From contig RHLF01000002.1 of assembly GCA_003712125.1 (NCBI GenBank), positions 434,001-498,000 of the forward strand: DNA of 64,000 bases, given 5' to 3'. The notes under the pieces are model-generated. The model saw nothing but the letters and a program-made list of their open reading frames with translations. It was not told the origin of the DNA and did no database searches. The first letter of the stretch is position 1. Every line of letters starts with the position of its first letter. Both the position numbers and the translations under genes were made by a program. The stretch is from Allomuricauda sp. Lineage in GTDB: Bacteria; Bacteroidota; Bacteroidia; Flavobacteriales; Flavobacteriaceae. This document shows, in pieces, positions 24,284 to 32,671 of the stretch.

Positions 24284-24702
24284 TATTTCGACAATTCTAG
24301 GGGTTCATACCTTTCGTAACTATAATATACACCTTCTTCATTTGCGACAGTAAACGAATTTGCATCCAAAGTTATAAGTCGTTCGGTCCAACTGGTTTCA
24401 CTGCCCATGTAATACATTAGTTGTGCACCTTGTGAATCCCGTATCTCAAAGTTTTGACTGGCATCCGAAGTGTTGAATCCCCCTTTTAAATTTGGTTGTA
24501 CTTTTTTGCGATAGCCTTTACCTTCTTCCAGATATATAAAGTCAACCGTGTTGCCCAAGGTGTACTCTTTTATTGCTCCAGAGCTGAATTCTACCTTGGT
24601 GATTTGCCAATACCCATTTAACAAATGAAGATCTTCTTTTGTTACGGTTTCGGCACAGCCGACGAAAAGAATTGCAATTAGGAAGCTTACAAAACGCCAC
24701 AT
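24283..24702 (-). CDS. Lipocalin-like small lipoprotein
   Basis: I start at the ATG at 24702, not the one at 24735. MWRFVSFLIAILFVGC is then a proper lipoprotein signal (C16), and the start follows the recF stop by one base instead of overlapping it. The remaining 124 residues form a small beta-rich domain with LNGYWQITKVEF near the start. This resembles lipocalin-like proteins of Bacteroidota, which begin with a G-x-W motif. The ligand is unknown. An envelope lipoprotein embedded between recF and a helicase-loader-like gene is a conserved-looking but unexplained arrangement. Confidence 0.75.
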   Translation of the reverse strand: MWRFVSFLIAILFVGCAETVTKEDLHLLNGYWQITKVEFSSGAIKEYTLGNTVDFIYLEEGKGYRKKVQPNLKGGFNTSDASQNFEIRDSQGAQLMYYMGSETSWTERLITLDANSFTVANEEGVYYSYERYEPLELSK

Positions 24703-24703
24703 G

Positions 24704-25783
24704 CTACAAGGTAAATATTTTGTAGCTCTGATCAATCGATTTCACCACATTTTCTGTTCGTTCGGGATGGGTGTCGCTAATAAAGATTTGGCCAAAGTTT
24801 TCGTTATCGACCAAGGCCACAATTTGGGCAACTCTTGATTCGTCAAGCTTGTCAAAAATATCATCTAAGAGTAAAATCGGCTTGGTTTTGGCCTGTTCTT
24901 TTATAAAATGGAACTGCGCCAGTTTTAAGGCGATCAAAAATGATTTCTGTTGGCCTTGACTACCGAATTTTTTTATGGCGTGCCCATCTATGGAAAAGTC
25001 AAGATCATCTTTGTGAATACCCGTACTTGAATATTGCAACATTCGATCCTTTTCCAATGATGATTCCAAAAGATCCAAAAGATTTCCATGCTGTAATTGA
25101 CTCTGATAGTCCAGCCCAATTTTCTCGCCCTTGTCTGCAATATTTTCATATTCCTTGTCAAATATGGGTACAAAAGATTGCATGAAGGCCGTCCTTTTTT
25201 TGAAGATTTCACTTCCAAGTGAATGCATTTGCTCGTTGTAGATGGCCAAGGTATCACCATCAAATGTGTGATTGGCAGAAAAGTACTTTAATAGCGAATT
25301 ACGTTGCGATACAACTTTGTTGTATTTGATGAGATCTTGCAAGTACCCCTTGTCAGACTGAGAAATTACGCCATCCATAAATTTGCGGCGGGTATCGCTT
25401 CCTTCGATGATCAAATTTCGATCAGCAGGCGAAATAATGACCAAGGGCAAAAAACCGATGTGGTCGGAAAATTTTTCATAGGTCTTTCCATTTCTCTTTA
25501 TGATTTTCTTGAGCCCTTTTTTGAAGCTGCACACTATTTTTTCTTCCCGTTCCTCTTTCTCAAACGTACCTTCAATCATGAAGAAGTCATTTCCATGTTT
25601 GATATTTTGGGTCGACACAGGATTAAAATAGCTTTTGGAGAAAGCCAAATGGTATATGGCATCCAATACATTGGTTTTTCCCACCCCATTTTGCCCTACC
25701 AAACAATTAATTGTAGGGTCAAAATCAAATGACTTTGAATCAAAATTTTTGTAATTGACTAAGGTTAAAGCTTTTAAAAACAT
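24704..25783 (-). CDS. recF: DNA replication and repair protein RecF
   Basis: RecF is an SMC-like ATPase that helps load RecA at single-strand gaps. This 359-residue protein has the Walker A motif [15 protein letters not shown] near residue 30, the signature [18 protein letters not shown] near 275 and Walker [17 protein letters not shown] near 305, with ISDTH after it. N-terminal [11 protein letters not shown] is the typical RecF opening. The length matches the family. It heads the recF-lipocalin-DUF721 operon and is divergent from the TPR gene at 25909, with a -7 box at 25837-25844. Confidence 0.96.
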   Translation of the reverse strand: MFLKALTLVNYKNFDSKSFDFDPTINCLVGQNGVGKTNVLDAIYHLAFSKSYFNPVSTQNIKHGNDFFMIEGTFEKEEREEKIVCSFKKGLKKIIKRNGKTYEKFSDHIGFLPLVIISPADRNLIIEGSDTRRKFMDGVISQSDKGYLQDLIKYNKVVSQRNSLLKYFSANHTFDGDTLAIYNEQMHSLGSEIFKKRTAFMQSFVPIFDKEYENIADKGEKIGLDYQSQLQHGNLLDLLESSLEKDRMLQYSSTGIHKDDLDFSIDGHAIKKFGSQGQQKSFLIALKLAQFHFIKEQAKTKPILLLDDIFDKLDESRVAQIVALVDNENFGQIFISDTHPERTENVVKSIDQSYKIFTL

Positions 25784-25836
25784 GAAAGATACTCCTCCAA
25801 AGAATTTTTATGATAGCAAGAAGCTCGGATAACCGC

Positions 25837-25844
25837 CAAAAATA
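25837..25844 (-). promoter_or_regulatory. -7 box for recF
   Basis: The minus strand reads TATTTTTG, an exact TAnnTTTG match, 53 bases before the ATG at 25783. The -33 position lacks TTG. The divergent promoter box lies 36 bases away. Confidence 0.45.
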
Positions 25845-25860
25845 ACGAATAAATTGCCTT

Positions 25861-25888
25861 TTGGTTTTAGATAAAACCTTTATTTTTG
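25861..25888 (+). promoter_or_regulatory. Promoter of the TPR-ribH operon
   Basis: TTG at 25861-25863, a 17-base spacer, then TATTTTTG at 25881-25888, a consensus match. The ATG at 25909 is 20 bases further on. Because the box lies inside the longer possible frame beginning at 25861, the shorter start is favoured. Confidence 0.55.
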
Positions 25889-25908
25889 CGCGATTAATCA
25901 GAAGTAGG

Positions 25909-26673
25909 ATGGCGACATACAAAAAGAGAGGACACAAACCCAAAAATAAAGCTGAGGAATTACTCGAGAATAGGCATGACAGCACAACGGCTGAAGTATT
26001 CAGCACCTTGGACGAAAGTGCTTCGAAAACTGAGGCCTGGGTATCAAAGAATCAAAATTACATCTTGGGTGTCATAGGCGTAATAGCCTTGGGTGTCTTG
26101 GGCTATCTGGCTTACGGGCGATTCGTTCAGGAACCGAAGGAAACAACAGCTGCCAACGAACTGTATTATCCGCAACAATATTTTGATCAAGCCCTACTTA
26201 ATGAGGAGGCCAAGGATTCTTTACTGAGTTTGGCATTGAACGGTGCAGAAGGTAAGTACGGTTTTCTTGATATTATAGAAGAATACAATGGTACCAAAGC
26301 CGCCAACCTGGCCAATTACTCTGCTGGAATGGCCTATTTAAAATTGCAAAACTACGAAGAGGCCATTTCACATTTAGAGCGTTTTTCATCTGACGATAAC
26401 ATTTATGTGGCCTTGGCTACTGGAGGTATTGGTGATGCCTTTTCCCAATTAAACCAGCCTGAAGAGGCTCTTGATTACTACGAAAAAGCAGTTTCTGCCG
26501 CTGGTGACAACGGTTTTTCGGCGCCGCTATTTTTGTACAAAGCCGGAGTGGCTGCTTTGAACCTCGATCAAAGGGAAAAAGCCCTGGGCTTTTTTGAGCG
26601 TATCAAGAATGATTTCCCTGAATCGCAGGAGGCCACTAATATCGACGTCCTTATTGGCCAGTCGCAAAGCTAG
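25909..26673 (+). CDS. Membrane-anchored tetratricopeptide repeat protein
   Basis: The start at 25909 (MATYKKRGHKPKNK, 254 residues) is set by the promoter at 25861-25888. A lysine-rich cytoplasmic N-tail leads to one membrane segment (about 45-64, ILGVIGVIALGVLGYLAYG). An outer TPR domain follows, with units around NLANYSAGMAYLKLQNYEEA, EALDYYEKAVSAAGD and REKALGFFERIKNDFPES. The layout resembles the YfgM/TPR_21 type of periplasmic chaperone-associated proteins. It is followed by ribH after five bases; this pairing is often seen in Flavobacteriaceae. The role is unproven. Confidence 0.85.
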   Translation: MATYKKRGHKPKNKAEELLENRHDSTTAEVFSTLDESASKTEAWVSKNQNYILGVIGVIALGVLGYLAYGRFVQEPKETTAANELYYPQQYFDQALLNEEAKDSLLSLALNGAEGKYGFLDIIEEYNGTKAANLANYSAGMAYLKLQNYEEAISHLERFSSDDNIYVALATGGIGDAFSQLNQPEEALDYYEKAVSAAGDNGFSAPLFLYKAGVAALNLDQREKALGFFERIKNDFPESQEATNIDVLIGQSQS

Positions 26674-26678
26674 CCACC

Positions 26679-27161
26679 ATGGCAACCCATAACAAAAATC
26701 TATCTTCATACGATAAGGAAGCCCTTCCTGATTCGGCACATCTCCGCATAGGTGTTGTAGTTTCGGAATGGAACAACAACATTACTGAGAATTTGTTCTT
26801 GGGCGTACAAGACACCCTTTTGGATTGTGGCCTTAATGCAGAAAATATCATTAGATGGGATGTTCCGGGAAGTTTTGAATTGACCTTTGGTTGCAAGAAA
26901 ATGATAGTTACCCAAGAGGTACATGCCGTAATTGCCGTGGGAAGTGTGATTCGGGGAGAAACAAGTCATTTTGATTTTGTTTGTGATGCCACCGCCCAGG
27001 GAATCAAAGACCTTAATATGCAATACGATATTCCTGTTATATTTTGCGTGCTGACCGATGATACCTTACAGCAATCGGAAGACAGAAGTGGTGGAAAACA
27101 TGGCAATAAAGGTGTTGAGGCCGCGATCGCTGCAATAAAAATGGCCACACTCGGCCAATAA
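26679..27161 (+). CDS. ribH: 6,7-dimethyl-8-ribityllumazine synthase
   Basis: RibH condenses 5-amino-6-ribitylamino-uracil with 3,4-dihydroxy-2-butanone 4-phosphate, the penultimate step to riboflavin. The 160-residue protein has RIGVVVSEWNNNI, the DVPGSFEL substrate-binding stretch, IAVGSVIRGETSHFDFVC with the catalytic histidine of TSHFDF, and FCVLTDDTLQQSEDRSG, all diagnostic. The length is usual. It is the second gene of its operon, and no other rib genes are in the window. Confidence 0.97.
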   Translation: MATHNKNLSSYDKEALPDSAHLRIGVVVSEWNNNITENLFLGVQDTLLDCGLNAENIIRWDVPGSFELTFGCKKMIVTQEVHAVIAVGSVIRGETSHFDFVCDATAQGIKDLNMQYDIPVIFCVLTDDTLQQSEDRSGGKHGNKGVEAAIAAIKMATLGQ

Positions 27162-27233
27162 GAATCTTTTTACTGTTAACATTTTTTGGCATTGATCCTT
27201 TAGAATTAAGATTGATTTTAAGTACATTTACTT

Positions 27234-27536
27234 ATGCGCTTTAGTCTTTTCAAACCTTTAAAAAACAACACTTTCAATTATACTCCGCGTTATTATGACG
27301 AGCGCAAGGAACGCTTAGAACACCTGCGTAAGAAATACGAAAATTTACCAGATAATACGAGCTTTGCCGAACGAAGGCGACGTATTAATTTTCGTGATGA
27401 ATGGAACGATAGAAAAGCATTCAAACCGGCGGGCAACAATGCAGGTAGGTTTTTTGTGATTTTGGGCATTCTTTGTTTGATCGCTTATTCGGCCATCAAA
27501 TATTTTGGATTGGAATTTCTCTTTTTTAATGGCTGA
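27234..27536 (+). CDS. Small membrane protein overlapping mutL
   Basis: This 100-residue protein has a highly charged N-terminal two thirds (YYDERKERLEHLRKKYENL, then RRRRINFRDEWND) and one C-terminal membrane segment (about 72-96, FFVILGILCLIAYSAIKYFG). Short proteins of this make-up occur between ribH and mutL in Flavobacteriaceae and are sometimes mislabelled riboflavin synthase subunit beta because of position. No rib domain is visible. Its stop overlaps mutL by eight bases, so the two are coupled. A box TACATTTA (27223-27230) ends three bases before the ATG. The function is unknown. Confidence 0.75.
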   Translation: MRFSLFKPLKNNTFNYTPRYYDERKERLEHLRKKYENLPDNTSFAERRRRINFRDEWNDRKAFKPAGNNAGRFFVILGILCLIAYSAIKYFGLEFLFFNG

Positions 27537-29355
27537 TATTATCAAACTTTTACCTGACCATGTAGCCAATCAGATTGCTGCTGGTGAAGTGGTTCAACGA
27601 CCCGCGTCAGTGGTAAAGGAGCTCCTTGAAAATGCCATAGATGCAGGTGCCGATACTATTAAACTAATCGTGAAGGAGGGCGGCAAGGCCCTTATTCAAG
27701 TTGTGGATACGGGCAGTGGTATGTCGGCCACGGATGCCCGGCTTTCTTTTGAACGCCATGCCACATCAAAAATAAAGAGTGCCAATGACCTTTTCAATCT
27801 TCAAACCAAAGGTTTTCGTGGAGAGGCCTTGGCATCAATAGCTGCCATAGCACACGTTGATATGCAGACCCGTATTGCCGATGACGAGCTGGGCACGCAT
27901 TTGAAAATTGAAGGAAGCAAGGTCATATTTCAAGAGCCATCTGCCACACCCATAGGAACATCAATTTCAGTCAAAAACATATTTTTCAATATTCCGGCAC
28001 GTCGCAATTTTTTGAAATCGAATCAGGTTGAACTTCGTCATATTATAGATGAGTTCCATCGTGTGGTCTTGGCCCACCCCGATATAGAATTCCATTTATT
28101 CAATAATGGCAGTGAGATCTTCAATTTGCCTAGAACCACTTTTAGAAAGCGAATTGTAGGTGTTTTCGGTTCAAAAATGAATGAACGCTTGGTGCCACTG
28201 GAGGAAGAAACCGAAGTGATTACGATATCCGGTTTTATTTGCAAACCTGAATTCGCAAAAAAGAGTAGGGGGGAACAATTCTTTTTTGCCAATGGGCGAT
28301 TCATTAAAAGCCCCTACTTGCACCATGCCGTGGCCAATGCCTTTGAAGGACTAATAAAACCAGATTCCAATCCAGGTTATTTCTTGAATTTGCATGTGGA
28401 TCCGGCTTCCATTGATATCAATATTCATCCCACCAAGACTGAGGTGAAATTTGAGGATGAAAATACCCTGTATGCCATTCTTAGGTCGACGGTCAAACAC
28501 GGTTTGGGTCAATTTAATGTGTTGCCCTCCTTGGATTTTGAACGAGATCAAAATTTGGACACACCTTATTCGTATGTTCAAAAGGAAGCTGTTTTTCCAA
28601 AAGTATCGGTAGATTCTTCTTTTAACCCTTTTGAAAAAGGAGAGCGAATTACCCAAGATTTCAAAAAAAGCAGTGTCAAAGGATGGGAGACCTTATACGA
28701 GTCATTGCCAACGGAAACCCTGGAGGGAATGCAACTTGAATCGAGTTCTGTTGAGCAGGGGGCCATTGAAGCAATGGATGACCTACGTATTCAAAACCCA
28801 CCCATATTTCAGCTCCATAGAAAATATGTGGTAACCTCCGTCAAATCAGGTATGCTGGTCATTGATCAAAATCGTGCCCATCAGCGTGTCTTATTTGAAA
28901 GGTATTTAGGCGCCATGACGGTAGAAAAAGGAGCAAGTCAGCAGTTGCTCTTTCCGGTAGAAATTGAAATAACCAAAAACGAATTGGCCACAATCAATGA
29001 AATTTATACCTCCCTTGTCAATATTGGTTTTATTTTTGAGGAAACCGATAGTGAGAAGCTTGTGGTCAAGGGCGTTCCCTCAGGAATAGCTGAGAACAAT
29101 ACAGTTGAATTACTGCATCAGATTATTGCCGAATACCAATCAGACGAGTTGGAAGGATTGTCTACCCAAGCAGAGCTACTAGCAGGTATTTTGTGTAAAA
29201 AATTGGCCATCAAAAATGGTGATTTGCTGCAGCCCGAATCACAAATGGCCTTGGTAAGCGACCTTTTTAGCTGTAAGGAGACCTTGGTCAGTCCTTTTAA
29301 GAAAATGATTTACATCACCATATCCAGAGGTGATATTGAAAAGAAATTCATGTAA
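27529..29355 (+). CDS. mutL: DNA mismatch repair protein MutL
   Basis: The start at 27529 (MADIIKLLPDHVANQIAAGEVV) matches the invariant MutL N-terminus; the in-frame ATG at 27505 adds eight non-conserved residues. Of 608 residues, the first 330 or so are the GHKL ATPase with DAGADTI, DTGSGM, ERHATSKI and TKGFRGEAL, then the transducer domain with NIHPTKTEV. The C-terminal dimerisation domain lies at about 415-600. I see DQNRAHQRVLFER near residue 450, but the family's endonuclease motif DQHA(X)2E(X)4E reads differently here (DQNRAHQRVLFE). Endonuclease activity is therefore uncertain. It heads the rhomboid genes. Confidence 0.95.
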   Translation: MADIIKLLPDHVANQIAAGEVVQRPASVVKELLENAIDAGADTIKLIVKEGGKALIQVVDTGSGMSATDARLSFERHATSKIKSANDLFNLQTKGFRGEALASIAAIAHVDMQTRIADDELGTHLKIEGSKVIFQEPSATPIGTSISVKNIFFNIPARRNFLKSNQVELRHIIDEFHRVVLAHPDIEFHLFNNGSEIFNLPRTTFRKRIVGVFGSKMNERLVPLEEETEVITISGFICKPEFAKKSRGEQFFFANGRFIKSPYLHHAVANAFEGLIKPDSNPGYFLNLHVDPASIDINIHPTKTEVKFEDENTLYAILRSTVKHGLGQFNVLPSLDFERDQNLDTPYSYVQKEAVFPKVSVDSSFNPFEKGERITQDFKKSSVKGWETLYESLPTETLEGMQLESSSVEQGAIEAMDDLRIQNPPIFQLHRKYVVTSVKSGMLVIDQNRAHQRVLFERYLGAMTVEKGASQQLLFPVEIEITKNELATINEIYTSLVNIGFIFEETDSEKLVVKGVPSGIAENNTVELLHQIIAEYQSDELEGLSTQAELLAGILCKKLAIKNGDLLQPESQMALVSDLFSCKETLVSPFKKMIYITISRGDIEKKFM

Positions 29356-29360
29356 TACGA

Positions 29361-30098
29361 ATGGGAAGACTAACCGAAGCAATAAAACATCTGCTTATTA
29401 TCAATGTCCTTTTTTTCTTGGCGACATTGTTGTACGGGGATCAAATGTACCAATGGTTCTCTCTCTTCTTTCCGGAGAATCCAAACTTTAGATGGTGGCA
29501 GACCCTATCGCATATGTTCATGCATGGTAACTTCATGCATATTTTATTCAATATGTATGCTTTATGGGCTTTTGGAACACCATTGGAACGGGCATGGGGA
29601 AGGAATAAATTTCTATTTTTTTATTTCTCGGCCGGTATTGGGGCAGCCCTAATACATACGGGCGCCAATTACTTTTTTTTTAACCAAGGACTAGAAGCTC
29701 TGGTCAGTACGGGTATTCCTAAAGCACAGATTTTAGATATCATAGCCGACGGCAAGTTTAGTCCTGATTGGTACCAAGCAACGTCAAAAAGCTCTGTCGA
29801 TAGTTTTTTAAGTGCCTATAGTACTCCGGCGGTTGGTGCCTCAGGTGCTGTTTATGGGGTATTGGTTGCATTTGCCTTTATGTTTCCCCAGGCTGAGCTC
29901 ATGCTTATATTCTTACCGGTGCCCATTAAAGCCAAGTATTTCGTACCCCTTATTATTGCGGGAGATCTTTTCTTTGGTTTTACCAATACCAACACCGGTA
30001 TTGCGCACTTTGCGCATATCGGAGGAGCATTAATTGGTTTTATAATGATGTGGTATTGGAAAAAAAATCAGTTCAATAAAAATCGCTGGGACCAATAA
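29361..30098 (+). CDS. Rhomboid-family intramembrane serine protease
   Basis: This 245-residue protein has six hydrophobic segments. The rhomboid motifs are in place: HMFMHGNFMHILFNM in the second segment region, GASGAVYGVL with the nucleophilic serine near residue 165, and AHFAHIGGALIGF with the catalytic histidine. Between the third and fourth segments is an unusual soluble loop of about 45 residues (around 105-150). Rhomboids cut transmembrane substrates within the bilayer. The gene starts six bases after mutL and is followed with a one-base overlap by a second rhomboid. Confidence 0.93.
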   Translation: MGRLTEAIKHLLIINVLFFLATLLYGDQMYQWFSLFFPENPNFRWWQTLSHMFMHGNFMHILFNMYALWAFGTPLERAWGRNKFLFFYFSAGIGAALIHTGANYFFFNQGLEALVSTGIPKAQILDIIADGKFSPDWYQATSKSSVDSFLSAYSTPAVGASGAVYGVLVAFAFMFPQAELMLIFLPVPIKAKYFVPLIIAGDLFFGFTNTNTGIAHFAHIGGALIGFIMMWYWKKNQFNKNRWDQ

Positions 30099-30979
30099 TG
30101 GCAAGTGGAGGACTTCGATATTATTTTGCGCGACTGAATGTTGCAGAAAAACTGATCGCCGCCAATGCAGCCATTTTTATTTTGGTCGGCCTTGCGGTAG
30201 TGCTTTTTGGCGTTTCTGAAAATGCGGTGTTGAACTGGGTTGAATTACCAACCGAATTTTTTGCCTTTCTGAAACAACCATGGACCCTAGTTACCTATTC
30301 GTTCTTCCATGGTGGGTTTTGGCATTTGTTTTGGAATATGATGATCTTATATTTTGTGGGGCGCATTTTTCTGAACTTATTTGATTCGCAACGATTTTTG
30401 AATGTTTATTTCCTTGGGGTTATACTTGGCGGGCTAGTCTTTCTTTTGAGCTACAATGTATTTCCCACACTTTTGGACGAAAGCACCGCTTTGATTGGTG
30501 CTTCTGCCGGGGTGACGGCTGTTTTGATTTTTATTTGTGCTTATATACCCAATCAAGAAGTACGCCTATTTGGAATATTGACCATTAAGCTGTGGTATAT
30601 AGGCGCCTTTTTTGTGCTGATGGATTTGCTTAAAATACCTTACGGGGGTAATATCGGTGGAAGGTTGGCACATTTAGGAGGTGCTTTGTTGGGGTATGTT
30701 TATGCGCGTCAACTGCTTAATGGCAGGGATATTGGTGAAGGTTTTTCAAACTTCACGAAAGGATTGGGCAATTTATTTAAGCCCCTAAAAAAGGATCCCC
30801 CGTTAAAAACAGTTTACAAAAAGAACAGGTCAAAGAACACAAAATCTGCTGCGGATTATGATAAAGTAGCCCATCAACGTAAAGTTGATGCTATTTTAGA
30901 TAAAATAAGCAAGTCTGGGTATGAGAGCCTTTCCAAAGCTGAGAAAGACTTTCTGTTCAAAGCTGGTAAAGAAGATTAA
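30098..30979 (+). CDS. Second rhomboid-family protease with a cytoplasmic C-terminal tail
   Basis: This 293-residue protein has rhomboid motifs SFFHGGFWHLFWNMM, GASAGVTAVLIF (serine near residue 145) and LAHLGGALLGYVYA. After the six-segment core a basic, lysine-rich tail of about 80 residues follows, ending in a helical LDKISKSGYESLSKAEKDFL motif typical of Bacteroidota rhomboids. ATG and the preceding TAA overlap (TAATG), so the two rhomboids are translationally coupled. Catalytic residues seem intact. The substrate is unknown. Confidence 0.93.
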   Translation: MASGGLRYYFARLNVAEKLIAANAAIFILVGLAVVLFGVSENAVLNWVELPTEFFAFLKQPWTLVTYSFFHGGFWHLFWNMMILYFVGRIFLNLFDSQRFLNVYFLGVILGGLVFLLSYNVFPTLLDESTALIGASAGVTAVLIFICAYIPNQEVRLFGILTIKLWYIGAFFVLMDLLKIPYGGNIGGRLAHLGGALLGYVYARQLLNGRDIGEGFSNFTKGLGNLFKPLKKDPPLKTVYKKNRSKNTKSAADYDKVAHQRKVDAILDKISKSGYESLSKAEKDFLFKAGKED

Positions 30980-32023
30980 TTGTTGGGGAAGAAATCAATT
31001 CTTAAAAAGCTCCTTTTTTGGCTCAATTTAGTTTTTGCCTTGTTTCTGGTATTGTCTATAGCCGTTAAGCATATATCGGCAATTAACTTCACCTTTCTTT
31101 CCCTACTAAGTTTGACCGTACCTTTTTTTGTTGTGGGAAACGGCCTTTTTTTGATTTATTGGTTATTGGGTAAAAATCGCAAGGCTTTGGTATCGGGCCT
31201 GGCTTTATTCTTGGGATTTCTCTTTTTGGGACCGGTATTTCGGATTGGAACCCATCAAAGTGATGGAGATTCCAAAGGAATAAGTCTAATGACATTTAAT
31301 GTCCGTGGGTTTAATGAGTTTAATCAGTTGGACATACCGGATATTGATAGTTTGATCGTTGATTTTATTGAAACCGAGAACCCAGATATTCTCTGCTTAC
31401 AAGAGGCCCCGCATATATTAAAGAGTCATAAAAGCAAGCTGTTGCTCAATTATGATTACAAATACATCGATTACGTATACGGTGAACCGACCAACCGGGT
31501 GATTTTAGGGATTTATTCCAAATACCCCATCTTGGACAATCAGATAATCGACTTTCCTAAAAGTCATAACTCAGCCATGTTCTCTGACATTCTGATTGGT
31601 AGTGATACCCTGCGTTTGTTCAATATACATTTAGAATCCTTTAAGATCAGGCCTGAAGTGCGCACGATTCAAAAAGCGAATTCAAATAAACTGTTTGTAC
31701 GTTTAAACAAGGTGGTTGCCAAACAGTTGGAACAGGCGGAAATTTTGGAGGAACATCTTAATGCTACGGCTTTGCCCAAAATAGTGGTCGGAGACTTTAA
31801 TAATACCCAGTTTTCGAATGTCTACCAAACCATTAAGGGCGACATGTCAGATACTTTTTTGGAAAAAGGGAAAGGATTTGGAAAAACATACAGCTTGCTC
31901 AATTACCCCATGCGAATCGATTATATTCTTACCGATGACTCCTTTGATATCATCGACCACAAAAATTTTGACGTAAAGCTTTCCGATCATTATCCAGTGC
32001 AGGCAATTTTACGCCTTGAATAA
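30980..32023 (+). CDS. Membrane-anchored endonuclease/exonuclease/phosphatase-family protein
   Basis: The reading frame begins at a TTG (30980) directly after the stop of the second rhomboid. No ATG occurs before the catalytic domain, and the upstream frame is needed for three hydrophobic N-terminal segments (about 10-28, 35-60, 70-85). The EEP domain from about residue 100 has LMTFNVRGFNE, DILCLQEAP, FNIHLES, VVGDFNNTQ and the C-terminal KLSDHYPV, the metal and catalytic positions of this hydrolase superfamily. The substrate could be phospholipid head groups, inositol phosphates or nucleic acid. The domain probably faces the periplasm. It ends seven bases from the convergent wbqC-like gene. 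Confidence 0.85.
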   Translation: MLGKKSILKKLLFWLNLVFALFLVLSIAVKHISAINFTFLSLLSLTVPFFVVGNGLFLIYWLLGKNRKALVSGLALFLGFLFLGPVFRIGTHQSDGDSKGISLMTFNVRGFNEFNQLDIPDIDSLIVDFIETENPDILCLQEAPHILKSHKSKLLLNYDYKYIDYVYGEPTNRVILGIYSKYPILDNQIIDFPKSHNSAMFSDILIGSDTLRLFNIHLESFKIRPEVRTIQKANSNKLFVRLNKVVAKQLEQAEILEEHLNATALPKIVVGDFNNTQFSNVYQTIKGDMSDTFLEKGKGFGKTYSLLNYPMRIDYILTDDSFDIIDHKNFDVKLSDHYPVQAILRLE

Positions 32024-32030
32024 GTCAAAT

Positions 32031-32666
32031 CTATTGACCATCCATGAAACTGAGGTCCTGATTTTTAAGGTACGATAAGGTGTTGGGCCCCTCATTAAAA
32101 AGCAGGTCTAAAATACTGGCGTTAGGGATGAATCCATGACGGTCATCAAATACCTGGGTGTAGGTTTGTTGCTGCCATAAGAGATCTTGCTTGGCACCGA
32201 TCATAAACCTTGCGTCAATATTCGGTTTCGAGTCTGTTTGATATGCCGCTGTTTTTTGTGATGAAAGTTCAAATCCCAAGAGGGATGCCATTAATTGTAG
32301 CCCTTCAAAATTCATATCCAATAAAAAAGTAAACTGCCGTTCAAAGAAGGGAACCAAATCGTCTTCATAAAACTCAAAAAAAGGTGAGGTTCTGTAAGCC
32401 GTTTGTAAGGTTTTAAGATGCTGTCGTTGCCAGGCATATTCGTTTTTCAACCGTACATCACTATATTTTTGTCGCCCTTTATCGCCACCAACATGTTCAA
32501 TGGGTATATTTAGCATATGCCTACCACGATCGGTACAAATATGGGTTCGGTTACGGAACGTTTGTTTTTGGTAATTATCATGTACTTCCCATGTGACCGT
32601 TGTTTGAGCCAGTAATGCAAATGTGGCGCAATTGGGAAAATACCCGGGATGCAGTAAAATTTCCAA
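32031..32666 (-). CDS. WbqC-like family protein
   Basis: This 211-residue protein begins MEILLHPGYFPNCATFALL, followed by FRNRTHICTDRGRHMLNIPI and YRTSPFFEFYEDDLVPFF, which matches the WbqC-like family (PF08889). The family is found in polysaccharide gene clusters and has been suggested to act in glycan biosynthesis, but no mechanism is firm. It follows lepB by five bases, as in many Flavobacteriaceae, so the two form the end of one operon. Confidence 0.85.
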   Translation of the reverse strand: MEILLHPGYFPNCATFALLAQTTVTWEVHDNYQKQTFRNRTHICTDRGRHMLNIPIEHVGGDKGRQKYSDVRLKNEYAWQRQHLKTLQTAYRTSPFFEFYEDDLVPFFERQFTFLLDMNFEGLQLMASLLGFELSSQKTAAYQTDSKPNIDARFMIGAKQDLLWQQQTYTQVFDDRHGFIPNASILDLLFNEGPNTLSYLKNQDLSFMDGQ

Positions 32667-32671
32667 ATGGG

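Noticed and set aside
27234-27536. Calling the 100-residue protein a riboflavin synthase subunit
   Set aside because: It neighbours ribH but has no lumazine or riboflavin-synthase motif; it is a charged protein with one C-terminal membrane helix.
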